Assembly (NCBI GenBank): GCA_004561785.1
Contig: SFUB01000018.1
Location: 1 to 20,415 of the forward strand
Source: a bacterium
Lineage (GTDB): Bacteria > Bacillota_I > Bacilli_A > RFN20 > CAG-826
DNA: 20,415 bases
Direction of reading: 5' to 3'
Within the stretch, counting starts at the first letter, position 1; the number at the start of each line of letters is the position of its first letter. Below are positions 16,601 to 20,415 of the stretch, piece after piece. The position numbers and the translations under genes are program-made. Below the pieces are notes generated by a model. It did no database searches, was not told the DNA's origin, and worked only from the letters and a program-made list of their open reading frames with translations.

Positions 16601-17696
16601 TGAGGTACTTGCAGGTCTCCTCGCCGAGCACTTCTTTCACTTGTTCCATATTGGAGGCCAAGGCTACGGCGAAAGGGAGGGCCACTTTGACAAGGGAGTT
16701 ATCGGAAAGCTCGGTCAGAAGTTCGGGGATCGAGGCCAAAGTGAGCAATTGATACCAATTGACGCTCCCGCCCTCAAGAAGAGGCAAAAGCCCCGCGTCG
16801 ATAACTTTGCTCGACATCGAGGCAAGGGAGGAGATTTCGGTAAAAAGATCGGTCGTGACGTCCCCAACATTGGATTGGATCAAGAATGAGATCAATTGCT
16901 GATCGAAGGTCGTGGAGCCATCCATCGAGTTCCACGAGAAGAAGGTCTTCGCGAAAGCCGATTGATCATAAACGCCCAGCATGTCGGTGATCATGGAGAC
17001 GGTCTCGTTTTCCTTGGCGTGTTTTTCGTCGACTTTGAAGTTGCTGTTCACGGAGTTTACCAGGCCGGTCCAAGGAGAAAGGAGCATTCCCATGATGGCG
17101 GCCCCGATGAGGAGATCCTCAAAAGCCGAAACGATGCGGAGGCGCTTCTCCTTGCGCCTTTCCTTCGGGGTGAAGCGTTTGAAGGCGATGTGCCAAAGCA
17201 GCATGATGAGCAAGGCGCCCACGGTGGCGATTAAGATCCCCCACACGAAGATGAGGAGCAATTTGATGAGGGAGGAAGCGATGAGGCTCGCGTAGGAGAG
17301 CAGGCCCGAGGAACTGGCCTCCACCCCATAGGCGTTCAGGACTTGGAAGATTACGTCTTCAAGCGTCCCTTGAAGGGAAGACCAATTGGCGACGATCGGA
17401 TGAGAAGTCCCATCCACGATCAAGTCGGTGCAAATCTGAGGAAGCCCGAACCCGGAAAGATCCATTCCGCCAAGCGCGTTAGCAAGCGGGGTGAGCGTCG
17501 CTAGAGCAACCGTTATCAAAATGGCATAGGCGATGAGGCGATAGGTCCCATATTTCCACCCGCGGAGCAAACCCCTCAGGAAGCAAAGCGCCAAGATGAC
17601 GAGGATGGCTATCAGAAAAACCAATAGTCCCAAATCGAGGTAATGCGAAAGCGTGTCCGCATCCAGAAGCGTCGTCGTGAAATTCAAGTTTTCCAT
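10629..17696 (-). CDS. giant CvpA-like membrane-anchored repeat protein
   Basis: About 2355 aa, by far the largest gene. Residues 21-41, 52-72, about 138-168 and 190-212 are membrane helices, with RGLLRGWKYG after the first and a basic loop (171-187) before the fourth; the layout resembles CvpA-family proteins. The remaining 2140 residues are Ser/Leu/Ala/Asp-rich, without a further clear membrane helix or LPxTG, and are probably outside the cell. They contain at least ten degenerate S-x-[IL]-[FLIVC]-x-x-A-L-P-type motifs. Near 1800-1920 a Tyr/Ser-rich, probably beta segment carries DLDGDGTYEAD at 1849-1859, a possible Ca2+ loop. The ATG at 17696 is chosen because TTGTGC-17-GATAAT ends 7 bases before it; an ATG at 17705 and a TTG at 17732 are alternatives. 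Function unknown; first gene of the operon with yigZ and pepP. Confidence 0.85.
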   Translation of the reverse strand: MENLNFTTTLLDADTLSHYLDLGLLVFLIAILVILALCFLRGLLRGWKYGTYRLIAYAILITVALATLTPLANALGGMDLSGFGLPQICTDLIVDGTSHPIVANWSSLQGTLEDVIFQVLNAYGVEASSSGLLSYASLIASSLIKLLLIFVWGILIATVGALLIMLLWHIAFKRFTPKERRKEKRLRIVSAFEDLLIGAAIMGMLLSPWTGLVNSVNSNFKVDEKHAKENETVSMITDMLGVYDQSAFAKTFFSWNSMDGSTTFDQQLISFLIQSNVGDVTTDLFTEISSLASMSSKVIDAGLLPLLEGGSVNWYQLLTLASIPELLTELSDNSLVKVALPFAVALASNMEQVKEVLGEETCKYLTSDSVDWSQEIKKLSKIYQNIIDSGVLDCIKDEESETPVFTLTQLKYIFTGKDASGNDRDSAKAIHDIADSFSDSELYSRLIAGVLTELSKKEEPAAEGTFVLSDFLPKGEDGQVSYSDLVQLDFGHEFALLYDTICNIYTLSNDLVDKAFSLLDGAERTEEELNELYRSMGVDVAEQAKGFASLIVGERNADGTPKQDSAACLLDSSLLQNALPKSIDFLENTLKTSLQMDSLDLSKAKSEIQDGKSGQELVISYKTELGAVLDVAADFASSEEGLTFLKDGSGLTLDEEGNLLAIEPSLVKSLQKSLDGVDDSKLLTDALPQVAEFYLKDFKTSLDEFGIELPDFKTVPNFGHELSKLLNLLADSGGLLLAIVSIGDASMEATIDLLLQEEDALVSILDTVVDSKILNPGDDNANVVALFNSLFKNAGLEDFSFDESLFQGVTLTGPNGENAKIVRVIMDVLGDLGMSGISSLSSASASEAARVLSKLDVTRVFADIGKSEVLSQIAGDALDVYFAPVLGYGPSMDTPSDPLSQQIGFRNVTDWAKEGEIIQKVLNLAANGIDISSFDLASIPPSTLEGLFSALAASQIFQKADEEGNLSYVFPKYFSSKLLSMVDSSTLSFFLDEGASASASMSLEQKKAAASTFVTNCESLSEVIDWVGGTGGDGKTVVGEIQVFGSILSNLQALGGAGGLSSFSKAKLPVLEATLKDLASSSTLGQVMIANALKAGLSSFSSGGGIDFSLANSSLFFSSAYSQKDARLKEVNNLCDILDTLFDPNYGLLDENGNFLNDRLALSSVSVNGLLKPLFEGMLNSKIFSTPKEEGGKSLLQACLEKVLVESSLYGDGIGAQDYFSPSHANRMTIASIVSSLSDPEGEVEALCEAVSILQGSGLLKSGSVDLSSLSSDQIPSARALLGCLNGSELLYRALPLQLDKALSSLSISDADLSADLALSNPFVMEKADHSDYLRYPEEELDVLVDALSLTSSLSSMDFSSLSSLEEASPIRVLSPLYASRIFNQTVAQTGDKQGFTSAQAILVDVLGSDRVGSLIYDASSPKDQALGISNGKEKAQYLVEHYLGKGENGDYSHYSLSDQSDSSNRFYQVLGDGENGLGRALSSLSHSGLLSVLDQGDLDFASLSEGSISSLLKTLSHCYLLRDATINQFASALNKGDYAIDGIDLSLTNVYYPYYLTSAGSMSETPVDWDAGYGDDEIDLLSVLLSDILSVKDGLEDNKLTALDPHPLRTLLYEMSDSYLFHEAGPNRFSASYMKGFSTGSYLPGESGASLNNDLTVFEQILFLIYKKSGLAECSFSSYRDFSLLYRYGGDQALASQVKTHDAVKGFSGSWKREISLLITDDLGTSGLLCQAVSLGLMSEDESEIATTPDLMKKLSPSRLTALLSSLSQSEICPDALPVVLTRLLSTGYGGSKGLGMEEFSSYVASSSSLSSTFVSDIAFQQAKHPYRDVSFSSSGYDGSETFSVLGDLDGDGTYEADLSSYVSSAYDSNVWKIDVSGLGCPFQIVASSSGTVSYSYDLADYFLPQEEFSSTSGTMRSISILLSSLYRETSPGVYGYYSFADSSELREAHKSGIPLYGVTSLIYDSLFYSPKYDSSFLPASNGAFSARSYVLYKALSLNVPVKGISIPVHLLDAVDAPALEAAYGSNVPFSARLSSVEKAIERGADAYAEARFLEVAMPGAALSEAISLGYDGVSSSGDSVKTATYRYLTSQLSAFSADSSKSTGDYYRDFLSSSKLSYSYSVKLDESTVEHVAGNDVEPLFAKPLLASALNSRVKERTAYVGLSTHVLGVYSLSSPTKPEASYPRSSYLPSASALSSFDAYGYQASSGSYSYFDESLLEEEISLQKISSYLGKGISLTSSGGVAVSGIDDIALNSDEYSSLQALSESLDRRNGIQEDYAKLAFLADQYDFYVLKGTAWLSLLASGGVSEDCFFHASALAIPATDFFDPYGSGVLKGATTPFSFVSAASTVYRA
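12360..16700 (-). repeat. ten degenerate motif repeats inside the giant protein
   Basis: Core S-x-[IL]-[FLIVC]-x-x-A-L-P, usually preceded by P-x-x-L-x-x-L-[LF]. Copies begin at these residues: 333 SLVKVALP (after N), 572 SSLLQNALP, 680 SKLLTDALP, 954 SQIFQKA, 1181 SKIFSTP, 1288 SELLYRALP, 1380 SRIFNQTV, 1519 CYLLRDA, 1619 SYLFHEAG, 1771 SEICPDALP. Five keep the full ALP ending and the others vary. Spacing is 92-274 residues. The DNA is not repeated, so the copies are old. This suggests a modular helical body rather than recent duplication. Confidence 0.6.
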
Positions 17697-17703
17697 CCCG
17701 CTC

Positions 17704-17732
17704 ATTATCGGCCCAAATCCAATCACGCACAA
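17704..17732 (-). promoter_or_regulatory. promoter of the giant gene (leaderless)
   Basis: On the minus strand TTGTGC (17732-17727) and GATAAT (17709-17704) are exactly 17 bases apart, and the ATG at 17696 begins 8 bases after the hexamer's last base. No Shine-Dalgarno lies before this ATG. Confidence 0.5.
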
Positions 17733-17791
17733 GCGCGCGCAGGCAAAACCAAATTATGAGCGGAACGCTTTATCGTTTTTCTTTGTCCCCG

Positions 17792-17800
17792 TGGTAAAAT
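17792..17800 (+). promoter_or_regulatory. extended -10 promoter of the CPBP operon (near-leaderless)
   Basis: TGG-TAAAAT is an extended -10. Initiation around 17806-17807 would leave a leader of only 3-4 bases before the ATG at 17810. No ribosome site is present. Confidence 0.55.
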
Positions 17801-17809
17801 CCCGACATC

Positions 17810-18679
17810 ATGTCCAAACTCTTTTTCAAAAACACCTCCTGCCCCCATTGCGGGCAGGAATATGATCCAACCTTCCACCGTTGTCCGAAGTGTGGGAACC
17901 TCAACGCCGATCCGGATGCGGCAACCTTCCAAAACTACCTTCCCCTGCCCCTTTGGAAGCAGCTCGTCTATGCTGGAATTGGACTCTTTGGCCTGCAAAT
18001 CTTGGCTTTTTTTGCCCAATTGATCGTCTTGGCTATGAAAGTTCCATCCGATCCGCTTGGCTATCTCACTAGCGGAGAGGGGCTATTCGCAGTCTATTCG
18101 ATCGTTTATCCGGCCCTCTTTCTTATCATGGCTATTTTGACTTGGAAAGACTGGCTGAGCATCGGAAAGTCCTTAGCTTCTTGGAAGCCTTATTTGGCGG
18201 GCCTCATCGGCGTGGCCTTCATGATCGGGGCCGGCAGCTTATATAACCTCATCATTCAGGCGATCTTCCAAGCCGCGGGCGCCCCGCTTCCGGAGGTCAA
18301 CGGAAACCAAGCGAACGTGATTTCCATGGTTTTGGCCAACCCGATCGCCTGCGTCTTCATCATTGGGTTTTTGGGCCCCTTCTCGGAAGAGCTCGCCTAT
18401 CGGGCGGGATTATTCGGCTTCGCTTCCAGGCTCGGCAAGAAATGGGGATACGTTATCGGGATCGTCGTTTTCGCCTTCATCCATTTCGACGTTACCGCCC
18501 TCGGGAGCGGTTCGGCGTTTTTGGCGGAGGCCATTGCCCTGCCAACTTATCTAGGCTCCGCGGCGGTTCTTTGCTTTCTGTATGACCGCTTTGGTTTTGG
18601 GGCATCCTACACCGCGCACGTTTTGAATAATCTGATCTCGATTTTGGAAATCATCGTCGTCTACGGAGGATCGAAATGA
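17810..18679 (+). CDS. CPBP family intramembrane metalloprotease with N-terminal zinc ribbon
   Basis: 289 aa. A CXXC...CXXC zinc ribbon (Cys 11, 14, 25, 28) precedes about seven to eight membrane helices. The Rce1/CPBP catalytic motifs are complete: EELAYR at 193-198, FAFIH ending at H225, and HVLNN with H270 and N273. The enzyme should cleave within the membrane; the substrate is unknown, and in Gram-positives relatives act in prenyl-protein-like processing, bacteriocin immunity or signalling. Start ATG at 17810 is the first in frame and lies just downstream of an extended -10, with no ribosome site. Ends in ATGA overlapping the next gene. Confidence 0.92.
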   Translation: MSKLFFKNTSCPHCGQEYDPTFHRCPKCGNLNADPDAATFQNYLPLPLWKQLVYAGIGLFGLQILAFFAQLIVLAMKVPSDPLGYLTSGEGLFAVYSIVYPALFLIMAILTWKDWLSIGKSLASWKPYLAGLIGVAFMIGAGSLYNLIIQAIFQAAGAPLPEVNGNQANVISMVLANPIACVFIIGFLGPFSEELAYRAGLFGFASRLGKKWGYVIGIVVFAFIHFDVTALGSGSAFLAEAIALPTYLGSAAVLCFLYDRFGFGASYTAHVLNNLISILEIIVVYGGSK

Positions 18680-19593
18680 ACGAGTCTTTTCGTGAAAAGG
18701 CGCAAATCCTCGATGAATTTGTGCTGAAGATTGCCGCAATGGCCCTTATGTTCTGCGACCATTTAGGCCTGTTTTTGCTCAGTTATCTAGGCAGCAACAA
18801 CGTGGCCGGCCTTATTCTGAGGGCGGCTGGGAGGCTTGCCTTCCCCCTATTCGCCTTCATGCTCGCAGAGGGAATGAGAAAAACGCGCAGCAAAGGGAGG
18901 TATATTTTAAGGCTCACGATCATGTGGGCGCTTGTCGCCGCGGCCCAGGTCATTCTGTTCTATGGTTTCCACGCGAAGGAAATCCAAACCTCCTACAACG
19001 CCTTCGCCGATCTCATCCTTGGGGCTTTGTTTATCTATTGCCTAAGCCTGCAAGGTTGGAAGAAATCACTTGCCGCCCTGCCCGTCTTGGCAATTGGGGC
19101 GAGTTACGGTCTTCAAATCTGTTTGTTCAACGAAATCCTGAGCATATCCTCCTTCCCCTTCTTCTTGCTTCCAGGCTATTCGTTGTTCGGGTTTGCTTTG
19201 ATCCTTGGTTTTTATTATTCCAAGAACCTCGTGGATGCGATTTCCGGAAAATACCTTGCCGGCGGAGGGCAAAGTCTAGAGGCATTTCAAGAAACCCGTT
19301 CATACCAGAGCCTCATGAACTTCATGGCCGTCACGGCCCTCTTCGTCGTCACTTTGATCGGATGGGGGATTTCTTATCTCCCGGCTCCAATCAATTTCGA
19401 TGTGGTGACCATGCAGGCGGTAAACGCCGGAACCGTGGGGCAGACCTGGTGTCTCCTCGCCGCGATTTTCCTCTTTCTCTATAACGGAAAGAGGGGGCCG
19501 GATGGCAAGGCTTTCCGGATCGTGAGCTACGCGTTTTATCCAATGCATATCGCTGTTCTTTTCCTTGCCTTCTTATTAATATTTGGATATTGA
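18676..19593 (+). CDS. TraX family membrane protein
   Basis: 305 aa, about eight to nine membrane helices. LKIAAMALMFCDHLGLFLLS at residues 17-36 and RAAGRLAFPLFAFMLAEGMR at 49-68 are the hallmark of TraX-like proteins. The namesake acetylates F-pilin, but chromosomal Firmicutes members are common and uncharacterised, so an acyl-transfer role at the membrane is only a suggestion. The ATG at 18676 overlaps the CPBP stop by four bases, and GGAGG lies 7 bases upstream, so it is translationally coupled. No conjugation genes are present. Confidence 0.88.
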   Translation: MNESFREKAQILDEFVLKIAAMALMFCDHLGLFLLSYLGSNNVAGLILRAAGRLAFPLFAFMLAEGMRKTRSKGRYILRLTIMWALVAAAQVILFYGFHAKEIQTSYNAFADLILGALFIYCLSLQGWKKSLAALPVLAIGASYGLQICLFNEILSISSFPFFLLPGYSLFGFALILGFYYSKNLVDAISGKYLAGGGQSLEAFQETRSYQSLMNFMAVTALFVVTLIGWGISYLPAPINFDVVTMQAVNAGTVGQTWCLLAAIFLFLYNGKRGPDGKAFRIVSYAFYPMHIAVLFLAFLLIFGY

Positions 19594-19608
19594 AAGGAGA
19601 TTGAACCC

Positions 19609-19914
19609 ATGTTGATCGAAATCCATAGCCAAGAACAATTCGACGAGGAGATCAAAGCAGGAAAAGCCATCGTCGATTTCAACGCCGTCTGGTGCGGGCC
19701 CTGTCAGATGCTTAAACCCATCGTGGAGAAATTGGCCGAGGAGCACCCGGAGCTTAAATTCCTCTCCGTCGATACCGATGAAGTCCCCTCCGCGGCCGAG
19801 CAATTCGGCGTCTATTCCATTCCGAACGTGGTCGTTTTGGAAAACGGCAAAGAGGTCGCTAGGAACGTAGGCTACCTCCCGGAGCCCGGTTTTAAGAAAT
19901 TCTTGGGTCTTTAA
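19609..19914 (+). CDS. trxA: thioredoxin
   Basis: 101 aa, the normal single-domain length. Active site WCGPC at residues 28-32, cis-proline in SIPNVVV (P72), buried aspartate in VDFNAVWCGPC (D23). Cytoplasmic dithiol reductase. AAAGGAG straddles the end of the TraX gene, 9 bases before the ATG, and the gap to TraX is 15 bases, so it is the third gene of this operon. Its pairing with a membrane protease and TraX is unusual; trxA is more often alone or with a reductase. Confidence 0.97.
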   Translation: MLIEIHSQEQFDEEIKAGKAIVDFNAVWCGPCQMLKPIVEKLAEEHPELKFLSVDTDEVPSAAEQFGVYSIPNVVVLENGKEVARNVGYLPEPGFKKFLGL

Positions 19915-19921
19915 GTCCTTG

Positions 19922-19965
19922 GGGGCCTGATCCAGCAACGAAATTATTGGACAGGCCCCTATTTT
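19922..19965 (+). terminator. terminator after trxA
   Basis: GGGGCCTG pairs with CAGGCCCC (8 bp), extended inside by TCCA/TGGA, followed by TATTTTG. Its 3' arm overlaps the -35 of the tRNA promoter. Confidence 0.8.
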
Positions 19966-19975
19966 GTGTTATATT
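19947..19975 (+). promoter_or_regulatory. strong tRNA promoter
   Basis: TTGGAC (19947-19952), exactly 17 bases, then TATATT (19970-19975), which also has an extended TGT just before it. The transcript would start near 19982, six bases before mature tRNA-Asp. Confidence 0.8.
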
Positions 19976-19987
19976 AAGCGCCGCTAC

Positions 19988-20064
19988 GGACCATTGGTGT
20001 AGCGGTCTAACATGTCTCCCTGTCACGGAGAAGATCACGAGTTCGAATCTCGTATGGTCCGCCA
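19988..20064 (+). tRNA. tRNA-Asp (GTC)
   Basis: Acceptor GGACCAT pairs with ATGGTCC. The anticodon arm TCTCC-CTGTCAC-GGAGA gives anticodon GTC at 20022-20024. The T arm ACGAG-TTCGAAT-CTCGT is perfect. Discriminator G and CCA are encoded. Five bases separate it from the next tRNA. Confidence 0.97.
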
Positions 20065-20069
20065 GCTCT

Positions 20070-20143
20070 GCAGGTGTAGTTCAGTGGTAGAACACCAGCC
20101 TTCCAAGCTGGTTATGCGGGTCCGATTCCCGTCACCTGCTCCA
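20070..20143 (+). tRNA. tRNA-Gly (TCC)
   Basis: Acceptor GCAGGTG pairs with CACCTGC. The anticodon arm CCAGC-CTTCCAA-GCTGG gives TCC at 20102-20104. The T arm GGGTCCGATTCCC is typical. Discriminator T and CCA are encoded. Confidence 0.97.
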
Positions 20144-20154
20144 AACGCAAAATC

Positions 20155-20178
20155 GCCCCGGATATTCCGGGGCTTTTT
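20155..20178 (+). terminator. terminator of the tRNA operon
   Basis: GCCCCGGA pairs with TCCGGGGC around TAT, followed by five T. It starts 12 bases after tRNA-Gly. On the opposite strand the same hairpin lies 29 bases past the stop of the permease fragment, but with only a short T-run. Confidence 0.93.
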
Positions 20179-20201
20179 CGTCTCTTCCAGCGCCGCGGCT
20201 T

Positions 20202-20415
20202 TCAATCTTTGTTGCGGATGATCCGGACCGGCTTGATGTGGACGAGTTTCAATAGCAGCAACGAAGTGAGAGTCAGAACCCCCGCGAAGAACACCGCGGA
20301 GCAAAATAAATACAAAAGGGGCTTAAAGCCGACTTCTATGGATATGCTGATGCCGAAGTTAAAGAGTCTCGTGGAGAGAATGACTTTCAAAACATCGTCG
20401 GTAAATAAGGACATG
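20202..20415 (-). CDS. C-terminal end of a probable FtsX-like ABC transporter permease (partial)
   Basis: The frame is open to the window edge; 70 residues follow the ATG at 20414-20412, but that Met is probably internal. A hydrophobic helix (about residues 29-57, GFKPLLYLFCSAVFFAGVLT and on) is followed by the ending KLVHIKPVRIIRNKD, which resembles the 'kkkPveiLRn' tail of MacB/FtsX-type permeases. A free-standing small membrane protein is the alternative. The bulk of the gene lies beyond the window. Confidence 0.55.
   Translation of the reverse strand, partial: MSLFTDDVLKVILSTRLFNFGISISIEVGFKPLLYLFCSAVFFAGVLTLTSLLLLKLVHIKPVRIIRNKD

Noticed and set aside
15537..16889. Long plus-strand open frame (450 codons) opposite the giant gene
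   Set aside because: It is a mirror of the G+C-biased giant gene. It has low-complexity Gly/Glu/Val/Asp composition, no family and no ribosome site, and the minus-strand frame is continuous through it.
10629..17696. Giant gene as a tandem-repeat surface protein with recent DNA duplications
   Set aside because: No long exact repeats are visible in the DNA; the repeats are degenerate and only at protein level.
18676..19593. TraX as evidence for a conjugative element
   Set aside because: No other transfer, relaxase or integrase gene is present, and TraX-family genes are common on Firmicutes chromosomes.
20012..20304. Open frames on both strands across the tRNA genes
   Set aside because: They run through two perfectly folding tRNAs and a terminator and are the usual false frames over tRNA clusters.

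Overview
The window looks like chromosome from a gut-type Bacilli/Mollicutes-related Firmicute (RF39, RFN20 or Erysipelotrichia-like). The evidence is a G+C-rich coding style with A+T-rich intergenic DNA, AGGAGG-type ribosome sites, a CcpA-type cre site at glpK, the TGS-like/nucleoside kinase fusion typical of Firmicutes, and tRNA genes with encoded CCA. TGA is an ordinary stop here (it ends nucleoside kinase, GlpK, PepP, YigZ, CPBP and TraX), so the code is standard, not mycoplasma-type. The lineage is an inference. I see no insertion sequence, prophage or CRISPR array.

Layout. 1-620: A+T-rich DNA with an extended -10 promoter, a predicted pseudoknot at the very 5' end of its RNA, and a 49-codon ORF. 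620-1912 (-): ArsB/NhaD-type permease, preceded by a terminator and the remnant of a small membrane-protein gene. 2200-3279 (+): glycerate kinase. 3564-5216 (+): nucleoside kinase with a structured leader and tandem terminators. 5325-5611: gene-free DNA with several hairpins. 5612-6730 (-): DUF5677-like protein. 7139-8623 (-): glycerol kinase with a cre box. 8760-17696 (-): one three-gene operon, reading from high to low coordinates: a giant N-terminally membrane-anchored protein of about 2355 aa, a YigZ/IMPACT protein and Xaa-Pro aminopeptidase. 17810-19914 (+): divergent operon of CPBP protease, TraX-family membrane protein and thioredoxin. 19988-20143 (+): tRNA-Asp and tRNA-Gly. 20202-end (-): the 3' end of a probable FtsX-like permease gene.

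Three things stand out. First, five lead genes (permease, glxK, the DUF5677-like gene, the giant gene, CPBP) have no Shine-Dalgarno but carry a -10-like hexamer ending 6-9 bases before the start codon, which suggests leaderless mRNAs. Genes inside operons have strong ribosome sites or ATGA coupling. Second, the giant protein has a CvpA-like four-helix membrane head and a Ser/Leu-rich body with at least ten degenerate copies of a short motif ending in Ala-Leu-Pro or a variant; I know no described family for it. Third, the RNA near position 193 combines a 13-bp stem whose loop pairs over 11 bp with a downstream segment just ahead of a ribosome site.

Metabolically the core genes concern phosphorylation of three-carbon compounds (glycerate, glycerol) and nucleosides. 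The two multi-gene operons concern the cell surface, peptide turnover and membrane/redox functions.
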